DNA from: Mogibacterium sp.
GTDB lineage: Bacteria; Bacillota; Clostridia; Peptostreptococcales; Anaerovoracaceae
Reading direction: 5' to 3'
Assembly: GCA_017512365.1 (NCBI GenBank)
Contig: JAFWGQ010000014.1
Coordinates: 1-64,000 of the forward strand
Length of the DNA: 64,000 bases
Shown here: piece after piece, positions 50,823-59,279 of the stretch
How the letters are laid out: each line of letters opens with the position of its first letter
How positions within the stretch are numbered: the stretch's first letter is position 1
Position numbers and translations under genes: made by a program
Notes under the pieces: generated by a model
Told to the model about the DNA's origin: nothing
Databases searched by the model: none
What the model saw: only the letters and a program-made list of their open reading frames with translations

Positions 50823-53455
50823 AAAACAGCTTTGAGGAATACAGGGAGAAAGTGCTCGGTGCGGCATCGGACAGGCCCGAAAAGTATATGATCCGTTGCC
50901 TTATGACTAACGGCAGGATACAGAACATCAAATGGTCGAAATTCCTGAGACTCGCAGAGAAGTTCAGGGATACCAAGGAAAGATACGGGCTCAGGGACGG
51001 TGACAGGGTATATCTGCTGACGCCGTATACAGCGGATGCTCTTCTGAGTTTTGCCGTTCTTTCAGTAAATCATCTGACGGTGGTATTCGGAGATCCCGGC
51101 ATCCCGAAAGAAGAACTGATCTACCAGACCGGATGCACTGAGATAAGCGCCGTGTTTGCCGACCGGAAGCTTGTACATGTTCTGGACGGAGTCACTGACG
51201 TGCCTCTTTTCAGCACATTCGGACTCAGGAATGACATGGCCCTTGTGCGCGAGGCTGAAAGGCCGCATGCGAATTTCGATCGGACACCCGAGAGTCTTGC
51301 GATAATATTCTCATCCGGTACCACATCGAGGATGAAGCCCGTGGAGATAACATACGAAGCGATCCTGCTGTCGCATAAGAGCACTCTTAAGGATGCCGCG
51401 CTCGAAGAAGGAGACGCAGACATCCCTAGCATACTCGTGTTCCCGATGAACCATATCTCAGGCCTGGCTGCATCGATGTCCGTTCTGCAGGACGGATTTA
51501 CAGCCGCCACGGTAGAGAAACTGGATTCTGTCTCTCTGGTAAAGATGGTCAGCATCTTTGAGCCGAAGACGCTTTCGATGGTACCTAAGGTACTCGCAAT
51601 GTTCATAAACCGGCTGGAGGAGGAACTCAGGAAGCAGGGTAAATACGAGCTTTATCTGGCACTCAAGCAAAAGAGCTGCGACGCACGCGAAAAAAACGGG
51701 GACCGCGCTACCGGCAGAAAACTCATGGAGCCGTTCCGCCGTTCACTGCTGGGAAAAAACATGAGGAACATATACTCGGGCGGAGGACCGTGCCCGCCTG
51801 ATCTGGCAAAGGGCATACTGGACCTGGGCTTCAACTTCGTGGTCAATTACTCTTCGACTGAATGCGGCGTGCCTATAGCCCAGACAGACAGCGGCATCAA
51901 CGACTGTTATGACTGCGTGGGGCGCGCGGACCGCGATCCGAATGTAAGGATAAAGATAAACATGCCTGATGCTGACGGCATCGGAGAGATATATGTAAAT
52001 TCCCGGTACATCATGAGGGGATATTACAATGATCCCGAAAAGACCGCGGAGGCCTTCGACGGGGAATGGTTCAGGACCGGCGACAACGGATATATCGACG
52101 AAAGAGGATATCTGCATATCTCGGGCAGGTCGAAGGACAGCATCATGCTGGAGAGCGGAAAGAAGGTCTCGCCGGATGATATCGAAATTATGCTGATGCC
52201 GCTCATGGGACTTGAGATACCGTACTCGGTAGTGGGAGTGACGGACAAAGACAGCGGATATGACAAAATACATATTTTCATCGCGGGAGACCTCAGCGCA
52301 GAAAAGAAGGTTTCCATAGCGGGAGATATACGCAGCTGGCAGCGGACCGAGGCAGCGCTCTATCCTATAGAAGGCATACATTTCATAAGGGAGCTTCCGA
52401 AGACATCGATAGGAAAGATCAAAAGAGTCAAACTCAGGGAGATGGTGATATCCGGAGAGATCCCGGAAGAAGCAGCAGACATCATCGCCGCTCCTGCCGG
52501 AGAGACTGTCGCAGCGGAAGGAGATTCCGTGCTCGACAGAGTCAACTCCATCGTGGCCCGTGTTGCCGGGCTGGAGAAGGCTCCCGAAGGCTCCGAGGAT
52601 CTTACGAACGATCTGGGACTGGATTCTCTTGCGATGCTCGAGATATGCAACGAGATAGAGAATGAGTTCGGAGTGTTCATAGGCAGCTACATGCGCGTGC
52701 TTCCGAACACCAGGGAGATAGCGGACTACATCGGGGATCCTTTCTTTCAGCAGATGCTGGAGGAAAGGAAGAAACAGCAGGAGGAGAGCTTCGACGCATT
52801 CGAGTTCCCGGCGCCGCGCACTGTAGAACACAGGAAGGCTTTCGAAAGCTATCTTGACAAATACCGCAGCGAGCTGGACTTTGAAGTTCGCGGACTCGAA
52901 AACATCGAAAAGGGAGAATCCTATATATTCTGTCCTAATCATCAGACGCACGCTGACGGGCTCTGGGTGTGGCTCGCTCTCGGAGACAAATGCCCGCCTC
53001 TTGACAGTATCGGCTGCATGGCAAAGGCAGAACACCTCGATGATCCGGAGTCGGCGTTCAGGATGACGGTCCTCGGCGGCATCCCGGTAGACAGGGAGGG
53101 CAACACCATGGACTCGTTCAGAAGATCAATAGACTATATCCGCGAAGGAAACAGCTTTCTGATCCATCCGGAAGGCACCAGGACCAGAAACGGGAGACTC
53201 GGAGAATTCAAAGATGGAGCCGCTCAGATGGCGATAGATTCAGGTGTGAGCATCGTTCCTGTGACAATAGACGGCGGACTCGATGTATGGAGCTATGACA
53301 TGGAGAGACCGGAAACGAAAAATCCGGAGACCGGAGAGAAGAAAAAGATAAGGATCACTTTCTGCAGACAGATAAGTCCGGATGAGGGCAGCGCCGGAAA
53401 GATCACGGCGATGGTCAGAAGATCCATAGCCTCGAACCTGCCTGATGAGGACTGA
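50813..53455 (+). CDS. Three-domain AMP-ligase - acyl carrier protein - PlsC acyltransferase
   Basis: 880 aa, TTG start with GGAGG 9 nt upstream, overlapping the MATE gene. Residues about 1-560: ANL adenylation domain (IIFSSGTTSRMKP, NYSSTECGVPIAQ, GDNGYIDERGYLHISGRSKDS, KTSIGKIKRVKLRE with the catalytic Lys). Residues about 565-645: acyl carrier domain with the phosphopantetheine Ser605 in LGLDSLAMLEI. Residues about 690-880: PlsC acyltransferase with CPNHQTHADG (His710, Asp715) and HPEGTRTRNGRLGEFKDGAAQMA. It could activate a fatty acid, hold it on its own carrier domain and pass it to a lysophospholipid or other acceptor. It is like E. coli Aas in reverse domain order with an added ACP. 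Product unknown. Confidence 0.87.
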   Translation: MEIKNSFEEYREKVLGAASDRPEKYMIRCLMTNGRIQNIKWSKFLRLAEKFRDTKERYGLRDGDRVYLLTPYTADALLSFAVLSVNHLTVVFGDPGIPKEELIYQTGCTEISAVFADRKLVHVLDGVTDVPLFSTFGLRNDMALVREAERPHANFDRTPESLAIIFSSGTTSRMKPVEITYEAILLSHKSTLKDAALEEGDADIPSILVFPMNHISGLAASMSVLQDGFTAATVEKLDSVSLVKMVSIFEPKTLSMVPKVLAMFINRLEEELRKQGKYELYLALKQKSCDAREKNGDRATGRKLMEPFRRSLLGKNMRNIYSGGGPCPPDLAKGILDLGFNFVVNYSSTECGVPIAQTDSGINDCYDCVGRADRDPNVRIKINMPDADGIGEIYVNSRYIMRGYYNDPEKTAEAFDGEWFRTGDNGYIDERGYLHISGRSKDSIMLESGKKVSPDDIEIMLMPLMGLEIPYSVVGVTDKDSGYDKIHIFIAGDLSAEKKVSIAGDIRSWQRTEAALYPIEGIHFIRELPKTSIGKIKRVKLREMVISGEIPEEAADIIAAPAGETVAAEGDSVLDRVNSIVARVAGLEKAPEGSEDLTNDLGLDSLAMLEICNEIENEFGVFIGSYMRVLPNTREIADYIGDPFFQQMLEERKKQQEESFDAFEFPAPRTVEHRKAFESYLDKYRSELDFEVRGLENIEKGESYIFCPNHQTHADGLWVWLALGDKCPPLDSIGCMAKAEHLDDPESAFRMTVLGGIPVDREGNTMDSFRRSIDYIREGNSFLIHPEGTRTRNGRLGEFKDGAAQMAIDSGVSIVPVTIDGGLDVWSYDMERPETKNPETGEKKKIRITFCRQISPDEGSAGKITAMVRRSIASNLPDED

Positions 53456-53476
53456 AAATGAGGACTGAGAATCATC

Positions 53477-53505
53477 TTGACAGTGAAAAACCAAAGTGTT
53501 AGGAT
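53477..53505 (+). promoter_or_regulatory. Promoter of the thrS T-box transcript
   Basis: TTGACA (53477-53482), a 17-bp spacer and TAGGAT (53500-53505). Confidence 0.82.
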
Positions 53506-53511
53506 TTTCGG

Positions 53512-53768
53512 GTAATAAAACGATGACGAGGACAGTAAGTTCACCAACGGGTCCTTCCAGAGAGGGATGGCAGCTGGAATCATCCCAGGTCCCGGTGTTC
53601 TGAAAACCACCTCCGAGTGGCACCAATCATGCCCGCCCTGGCCGCGTCAAAAGCCTGAATGAGTGCCGGTAAGAGATCTTGCCGGAAGATGGGTGGAACC
53701 ACGGATACTCATACATACCGGAGTATGCGTCCCTTCTGACAACACGTCGGAGGGGACTTTATTTTTTG
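53512..53768 (+). promoter_or_regulatory. Threonine T-box riboswitch
   Basis: Stem I begins with GACGAGGACAGTAAGTT, the usual AGTA-containing start. The likely specifier is ACC (Thr), 53606-53608, in the 3' side of the specifier loop. The T-box sequence GGGTGGAACCACGG is at 53691-53704 and pairs with uncharged tRNA-Thr; the terminator follows at 53729. It senses uncharged tRNA-Thr and controls thrS. Confidence 0.93.
53729..53768 (+). terminator. T-box regulated terminator
   Basis: GTCCCTTCTGAC pairs with GTCGGAGGGGAC (12 bp with wobble or mismatched pairs) across a 5-nt loop, followed by TTTATTTTTT. Confidence 0.88.
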
Positions 53769-53832
53769 GCCCTTCCGGGAAGCGGCCCCGCTCACGTATG
53801 GCGGAGGCAAGAGAAAGAAGGAGGAAAAGAAA

Positions 53833-55881
53833 TTGCTAGTAACACTTAAAGACGGAAGCAAAAAGGAATATCCGCAGCCGATGTCGGCATACGACATCGC
53901 GAGGGATATCAGCGACGGGCTTGCCAGAGCGGCCTGCATGGCCGAGATAGACGGAAAGGCCGTCGACCTCAGGACGATGGTCGACAGGGACTGCGAGCTC
54001 AACATACTCACATTCGATTCGGATGAGGGAAAACGCGCCTACAGACATACCTGCTCGCACGTTCTGGCAGAGGCCGTGAAGAACCTCTATCCGGATGCGA
54101 AGCTCGCCATAGGACCGTCGATCGAGAACGGCTTCTATTACGACTTCGACATGCCGCCTCTGACAAGAGAGGACCTCGACAAGATCGAGGCAGAGATGAA
54201 GAAGATCATAAAGAAGGGCGACAGGCTCGAGTATTTCGAACTTCCGAGAGAAGAAGCCATAAAGATGTACCAAGAGAAGGATGAGCCTTACAAGGTCGAG
54301 CTCATCGAAGACCTTCCTGAGGACGAGGCTATCTCGTTCTACAAGCAGGGCGATTTCGTCGAGCTCTGCGCAGGCCCTCACATCATGAGCACGAGGCCTA
54401 TCAAGGCGTTCGCCCTCACATCGAGCTCGGGCGCTTACTGGAGAGGAGACGAGCACAACAAGATGCTCACTCGTATATACGGCACCGCGTTCACGAAGAA
54501 GGATGATCTCAACGAGTACCTGGAGTACCTCGCGGACATAAAGAACCGCGATCACAACAGGCTCGGACGCGAGATGGACATCTTCACTACAGTCGATGTC
54601 ATCGGCCAGGGTCTTCCGCTCTTCATGCCTAAGGGCACCAAGATCATACAGAAGATGCAGAGATGGATCGAGGATCTCGAGGAGTACGACTGGGGCTATG
54701 TGCGCACAAGGACGCCGCTTATGGCTAAGTCCACTCTCTACAAGATCTCGGACCACTGGTATCACTACAAAGACGGGATGTTCCTGCTCGGATACGACAG
54801 CATGGACGAGATCATGGCATCCGAGGACCGTTCGCACGAGATCCACGGAGTAGAGGACCTGAACCTCATCGAGAACGATGCGGACGCCGATGTCATGGCT
54901 CTTCGTCCGATGACATGCCCGTTCCAGTACTACGTGTACAAGGCGCGTCAGAAGAGCTACCGCGATCTGCCTTACAGGATGGGCGAGACTTCGACTCTGT
55001 TCAGGAACGAGCAGGCGGGCGAGATGCACGGACTCACAAGAGTGCGCCAGTTCACCATTTCTGAAGGCCACCTCGTGTGCACGCCGGAGCAGATCAAGGA
55101 TGAGTTCAAGGGCTGCGTCGACCTGGCGAGATACTGCCTGACGACCCTCGGACTCGAAGAGGACGTCACATACCGCTTCTCGAAATGGGATCCTGAGAAG
55201 GCCGATGATTATCTCGGCGACGCCGAGTCCTGGGAGAGAGTCCAGGGACTCATGAGAGAGATACTCGACGAGATCGGCATCGACTACACCGAGGCTGAAG
55301 GCGAGGCCGCGTTCTACGGGCCTAAGCTCGACATACAGGCGAAGAACGTGTACGGCAAAGAGGATACGATGATCACGATCCAGCTCGACATGTTCCTCTC
55401 GGAGCGCTACGACATGTACTACATCGACAGGGACGGCCAGAAGAAGCGTCCGTACATCATCCACCGCACTTCGATCGGATGCTATGAGCGCACTCTGGCG
55501 TGGATGATAGAAAAGTATGCGGGCAACCTGCCTACATGGCTCTGCCCTGAGCAGGTCAGGATACTGCCTATCTCCGACAAGGTTGCCGATTACGCCGAAG
55601 AAGTACGCAAAGAGCTGCGCAGGAACGGCGTTGACGTCACTGTCGACGACAGCAGCGAGCGCATCGGATACAAGGTGCGCAAGGCTCAGATGGAGAAGGT
55701 GCCTTACATGCTGGTGCTCGGAGCCAAGGAGGCTGAGGACGGCAATGTATCCGTCCGCTCGAGATACCTCGGCGATGAGGGCGTAAAGCCTCTGTCGGAA
55801 TTCGTATCCGCTCTCTGCGAGGAGATCCGCACCAAGGAGATCCGGAAGATAGAGAAAAAGGACGACGACAAAAAAGCTTAA
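53833..55881 (+). CDS. thrS: Threonyl-tRNA synthetase
   Basis: 682 aa, TTG start with AAGGAGG upstream. TGS domain (1-60), editing domain (YRHTCSHVLAEAVKNLYP, ELCAGPHIMST), class II core (MALRPMTCPFQYYVY motif 2 region, RNEQAGEMHGLTRVRQF, YIIHRTSIGCYERTLAWMIEKYAG motif 3) and anticodon-binding domain (VRILPISDKVADYAEEVRKELRRNGV). Full length; controlled by the T-box. Confidence 0.97.
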   Translation: MLVTLKDGSKKEYPQPMSAYDIARDISDGLARAACMAEIDGKAVDLRTMVDRDCELNILTFDSDEGKRAYRHTCSHVLAEAVKNLYPDAKLAIGPSIENGFYYDFDMPPLTREDLDKIEAEMKKIIKKGDRLEYFELPREEAIKMYQEKDEPYKVELIEDLPEDEAISFYKQGDFVELCAGPHIMSTRPIKAFALTSSSGAYWRGDEHNKMLTRIYGTAFTKKDDLNEYLEYLADIKNRDHNRLGREMDIFTTVDVIGQGLPLFMPKGTKIIQKMQRWIEDLEEYDWGYVRTRTPLMAKSTLYKISDHWYHYKDGMFLLGYDSMDEIMASEDRSHEIHGVEDLNLIENDADADVMALRPMTCPFQYYVYKARQKSYRDLPYRMGETSTLFRNEQAGEMHGLTRVRQFTISEGHLVCTPEQIKDEFKGCVDLARYCLTTLGLEEDVTYRFSKWDPEKADDYLGDAESWERVQGLMREILDEIGIDYTEAEGEAAFYGPKLDIQAKNVYGKEDTMITIQLDMFLSERYDMYYIDRDGQKKRPYIIHRTSIGCYERTLAWMIEKYAGNLPTWLCPEQVRILPISDKVADYAEEVRKELRRNGVDVTVDDSSERIGYKVRKAQMEKVPYMLVLGAKEAEDGNVSVRSRYLGDEGVKPLSEFVSALCEEIRTKEIRKIEKKDDDKKA

Positions 55882-55890
55882 GAACTATTG

Positions 55891-56164
55891 CAGGCGCAGT
55901 ACAGTTGTAAGGCGAAAGTCGCGAGAGAATCCTGCCAGCTGCACCGTTATTGAAGGAGCCTAGCCTCCGAAAATCAATGCTTTCGACATAACGGCAACGC
56001 CGTATGATCAGAAGAAAGCATTTAGAAGCGATGCGAAGCGGCTGGATGTTTGAGACGGAGTCCCGGTACCCAGTGCGACGGCGAAAACTCCCCGCGCTCG
56101 CAAGCAATAAGGATGCAATGGCGGATTCTGGAGCTTTTCGCCGCGCAAGTGTACTGCCGCCTCC
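55891..56164. ncRNA. 274-nt long inverted-repeat element between thrS and pyrH
   Basis: The first ~62 nt (55891-55952) and the last ~60 nt (56105-56164) are inverted copies with roughly three-quarters identity by eye; both contain GGCG-CAGTACA, GGCGAAA, AGAATCC and TTATTG. The interior holds a further hairpin (AATGCTTTC 55976-55984 / GAAAGCATT 56014-56022) enclosing ACGGC/GCCGT. The right arm touches the -35 of pyrH. It could be a structured RNA made by thrS read-through, or a MITE-like element. No long ORF and no known riboswitch motif is seen. Confidence 0.5.
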
Positions 56165-56192
56165 TTGAAGTTAGCGATATATATGTTATTAT
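56165..56192 (+). promoter_or_regulatory. Promoter of the pyrH cluster
   Basis: TTGAAG (56165-56170), a 16-bp spacer ending in TGT, and TATTAT (56187-56192), that is an extended -10. Confidence 0.75.
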
Positions 56193-56232
56193 TAACAGGT
56201 AGGACTGATAACAAGGTAAAGGTAAGAAAACT

Positions 56233-56937
56233 ATGTCTGTAAAGTACAAAAGAGTTCTCATAAAAGTCAGCGGTGAAGCGCTTGCAGGCGAGGACAGGTT
56301 CGGTGTCAACGGAGATCAGCTCGAGAAGGTCGCGAGGCAGATCAGGGAGATCCGCGACGCCGGAGTCGAAGTAGGAGTCGTTGTCGGAGGAGGCAATTTC
56401 TTCCGGGGCCGCACCGGCGGCAGCATCGACAAGCCGACAGCCGACTACATGGGCATGCTGGCTACTGTGATGAACGGACTCGCTCTTCAGGACGCGCTTC
56501 TGTCCGTCGACTGCGAAGCAAAGCTAATGACCTCGATCGAGATCAGGGACATGGCGGAGGGCTACGCCAGGCGCAAGGCTCTCGACTATCTCGCTGAGGG
56601 CAAGGTGGTCGTGTTCGGAGGCGGCACGGGAAGCCCGTTCTTTACCACAGATACCACGGCAGCGCTGAGAGCCGCCGAGATCGGAGCGGACGTGCTGCTT
56701 CTGGCCAAGAACATCGATGCGGTATATTCCGCGGATCCTGACATCGATCCGGACGCCGAGAGGTACACCGAGCTCTCGTACATGGACATCATAGACAGGG
56801 ATCTTAAGGTCATGGACCTGACGGCTGCCACTCTGTGCAAGGACACGGGTACGAAGATATATGTATTCGCGCTTGCAGAAGAAGGCAATCTCATGAAAGT
56901 CATCAACGGTGAAAATGTAGGAACACTCATTCAATAG
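56233..56937 (+). CDS. pyrH: UMP kinase
   Basis: 234 aa. KRVLIKVSGEALAGEDRFGVN, VVVGGGNFFRGRT, MGMLATVMNGLALQDAL and AGTGSPFFTTDT-like GGGTGSPFFTTDTTAALRAAEIGADVLLLAKN are PyrH signatures. It makes UDP from UMP. First gene of the conserved pyrH-frr-uppS-cdsA cluster; frr starts 9 nt later. Confidence 0.97.
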   Translation: MSVKYKRVLIKVSGEALAGEDRFGVNGDQLEKVARQIREIRDAGVEVGVVVGGGNFFRGRTGGSIDKPTADYMGMLATVMNGLALQDALLSVDCEAKLMTSIEIRDMAEGYARRKALDYLAEGKVVVFGGGTGSPFFTTDTTAALRAAEIGADVLLLAKNIDAVYSADPDIDPDAERYTELSYMDIIDRDLKVMDLTAATLCKDTGTKIYVFALAEEGNLMKVINGENVGTLIQ

Positions 56938-56946
56938 GAGGCAAAC

Positions 56947-57495
56947 ATGGCAAAGAAATCACTCGAGGAGAGAATAGAAGGTGCCAAGGGCTACCTTAAG
57001 GAAAATCTCAACACAGTAAGAGCGGGCAGAGCCAATCCGGCGCTTCTCGACAAGATCACGGTGGATTACTACGGCACGCCTACACCTCTGAAGGCGCTCG
57101 CCAATGTCTCGGTGCCTGATCCGAGGACGCTCATGATATCGCCTTTCGATCCTAAGTCGGTAGCGGATATCGAGAAAGCAATTCTCGAGGCAAACATCGG
57201 CATCACTCCGAACAATGACGGCAAGGTCATCAGACTTGCCATCCCTCAGCTGACCGAGGAGAGACGCAAGGAGCTCACAAAGGTGGTCAAGGGCTACGGC
57301 GAGGACGCCAAGGTCGCTGTCAGGAATCTGAGGCGTGATGTGAATGACGAACTCAAGAAGGCCGAAAAGGCCGGCGAACTGACAGAGGACGATCTCAAGG
57401 ACGAACTCGAAGAGACCCAGAAGAAGGTGGAAAAGGCCATCAAGGATATCGATGAGATCATCGCAGAAAAAGAAAAGGAACTGATGGAAGTCTGA
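56947..57495 (+). CDS. frr: Ribosome recycling factor
   Basis: 182 aa. LEERIEGAKGYLKENLNTVRAGRANPALLDKITVDYYGTPTPL and TEERRKELTKVVKGYGEDAKVAVRNLRRD match RRF, which splits post-termination ribosomes with EF-G. AGGAGG precedes the ATG. Confidence 0.97.
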   Translation: MAKKSLEERIEGAKGYLKENLNTVRAGRANPALLDKITVDYYGTPTPLKALANVSVPDPRTLMISPFDPKSVADIEKAILEANIGITPNNDGKVIRLAIPQLTEERRKELTKVVKGYGEDAKVAVRNLRRDVNDELKKAEKAGELTEDDLKDELEETQKKVEKAIKDIDEIIAEKEKELMEV

Positions 57496-57517
57496 TAACT
57501 GCATATGCTTATGATAG

Positions 57518-57664
57518 TGAGCGCTTTACAGCACTCTGCAGAGTACGGCTCTCGCCTCGCTGCGGCTATATGCAGCGGTACCAGGCTCTGACTTCGCCTG
57601 ACGGCTCGTCAATCGCCAAGTGCCGGCTGCCGCAAAGCCTCTGCCCCGTGCTGTAAAGCGCTCA
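57518..57664. repeat. 147-bp element with 17-bp perfect terminal inverted repeats
   Basis: TGAGCGCTTTACAGCAC (57518-57534) and its exact complement (57648-57664) bound the element. Inside are the palindrome CTCTGCAGAG and the hairpin GCTGC/GCAGC. It fills the gap between frr and uppS. It has no ORF and no T tail. It may be a palindromic repeat element (REP/MITE-like) or an RNA processing site. Confidence 0.7.
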
Positions 57665-57682
57665 TTTATAAAACAAACGGAA

Positions 57683-58417
57683 ATGGAAAAAAGACCTTTC
57701 CCCACACATGTGGGAATCATAATGGACGGCAACGGCAGATGGGCAAAGGCTCATAATGTGCCGCGCGTCATGGGACATAACGCAGGGATGCAGTCGATGA
57801 AAAAGATCGTCATCGCCTCATCCAATCTCGGCGTAAAATATCTGACTGTTTACGCTTTCTCGACGGAGAACTGGAAGCGCAGCACCGAAGAGGTGAACGG
57901 CATATTCAATCTTATCGTCAGGTATGTCAATTCCGAACTGGAAGAGCTTGACGAAAACAATGTGCACATCAACATCTTCGGCGAGTATGACATGCTTCCG
58001 AAGGCTTCGGTCGATGCGATCGACAGGATGGTCAGCAGGCTCGAGGCCAACGACGGCCTGGTGTTCAACATTGCCCTCAACTACGGCGGAAGGGACGAGA
58101 TACTCAGAAGCGTGAAGGAGCTCGCAAGAGAGTGCGCCGAAGAAGGAAGGGATCCTTCCGGCCTTACGGAAGAAGACATATCGGCTCACCTTTACTCCGG
58201 AAGCGCTCGCTTTGATGTGCCCGATCCGGATCTGATCATCAGGACGAGCGGCGAGGAGCGCATGTCGAATTTCCTCACATGGCAGGCCGCGTACAGCGAG
58301 CTGATGTTCACTGACACGCTCTGGCCTGACTTCACGCCTGAGGAATACAAAGAGATGCTCGAGGCCTATTCGAACCGCGACAGAAGGTTCGGCGGCCGCA
58401 AGGAGGAAGATAAATGA
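57683..58417 (+). CDS. uppS: Undecaprenyl diphosphate synthase (isoprenyl transferase)
   Basis: 244 aa. THVGIIMDGNGRWAK with catalytic Asp15, GHNAGMQSMKKIV, YAFSTENWKRS, and the C-terminal DLIIRTSGEERMSNFLTWQAAYSELMFTDTLWPDF are diagnostic. It makes the C55 carrier lipid precursor for cell wall synthesis. The frame extends upstream through the inverted repeat to 57620, but the ATG at 57683 gives the family start. Confidence 0.96.
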   Translation: MEKRPFPTHVGIIMDGNGRWAKAHNVPRVMGHNAGMQSMKKIVIASSNLGVKYLTVYAFSTENWKRSTEEVNGIFNLIVRYVNSELEELDENNVHINIFGEYDMLPKASVDAIDRMVSRLEANDGLVFNIALNYGGRDEILRSVKELARECAEEGRDPSGLTEEDISAHLYSGSARFDVPDPDLIIRTSGEERMSNFLTWQAAYSELMFTDTLWPDFTPEEYKEMLEAYSNRDRRFGGRKEEDK

Positions 58418-59241
58418 AGACAAGAATACTATCCGGACTCGTAATGGCGCCGCTGCTGATACTCCTGTATCTGGGCGGATGGTGGCTCTGGGCGGCGGCT
58501 CTTCTCATAGCGGCCACAGGACTCCAGGAATTCTACAAGGGATGGGAAAACATCGATGTTCATCCTTCGAAGGAGATAGGCTATATCATGACGGTGCTGC
58601 TGTTCGTGACGGCCATACCGTACAGCGTTACGGAAAAGCATGCCGTACCGCAGTACTATGAGAACATGACATACATATGCATATGGCTGTTCATCGCTGT
58701 TGCCGCCGGGCTTATCTACGGATGGAAGATCGACAGGCGCGGACCTTACGACGCGGCAGCGACTGTCACAGGCCTCGTGTACATACCTTTCTTCACATAC
58801 CACATGATACTGATCGACATGACCGAATATAAGCTGTTCATATGGATAGTCATAATCGCGGCATTCGGATCGGACATTTTCGCGTACTTTACGGGATATT
58901 TCTTCGGAAAGCACAAGATGGCGCCGAACCTCAGTCCCAAGAAGACGATAGAAGGTGCGATAGGAGGCCTGGTCGCGAGTTCGCTCCTTTCATGGCTCTT
59001 CGGATTCATTTTCATGAGAGAGATGGCGCCTGTATGCCTCGTGCTCGGCCTTGTCGGAGGCGCTGCGGGCATGGCGGGAGATCTCACGGCGTCTGCGTTC
59101 AAGCGCAAGATGGGGATCAAGGACTACGGGAATCTGATCCCGGGACACGGCGGCATCATGGACCGCTTCGACAGCGTCATATTCGTCGCGCCTGTCGTGT
59201 ATTACGCGATCTGCGCAATGACGGGGATACTGTCGATCTGA
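58414..59241 (+). CDS. cdsA: Phosphatidate cytidylyltransferase
   Basis: 275 aa, about eight helices. The C-terminal signature SAFKRKMGIKDYGNLIPGHGGIMDRFDSV and SDIFAYFTGYFFGKHKMAPNLSPKKTIEG identify CdsA, which makes CDP-diacylglycerol. Overlaps uppS by 4 nt (ATGA). Confidence 0.96.
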   Translation: MKTRILSGLVMAPLLILLYLGGWWLWAAALLIAATGLQEFYKGWENIDVHPSKEIGYIMTVLLFVTAIPYSVTEKHAVPQYYENMTYICIWLFIAVAAGLIYGWKIDRRGPYDAAATVTGLVYIPFFTYHMILIDMTEYKLFIWIVIIAAFGSDIFAYFTGYFFGKHKMAPNLSPKKTIEGAIGGLVASSLLSWLFGFIFMREMAPVCLVLGLVGGAAGMAGDLTASAFKRKMGIKDYGNLIPGHGGIMDRFDSVIFVAPVVYYAICAMTGILSI

Positions 59242-59279
59242 ATGCAGCATACGGACGGACAGGTACGGAAGATCACCGG

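Noticed and set aside
55882-56232. RNase P RNA, tmRNA, SRP RNA or a known riboswitch
   Set aside because: None of their conserved core sequences is present; only the inverted-repeat organisation is clear.
57518-57664. Transposon with transposase
   Set aside because: The terminal inverted repeats are real, but only 147 bp lie between them and no coding frame exists; at most a non-autonomous element. No target-site duplication was evident by eye.
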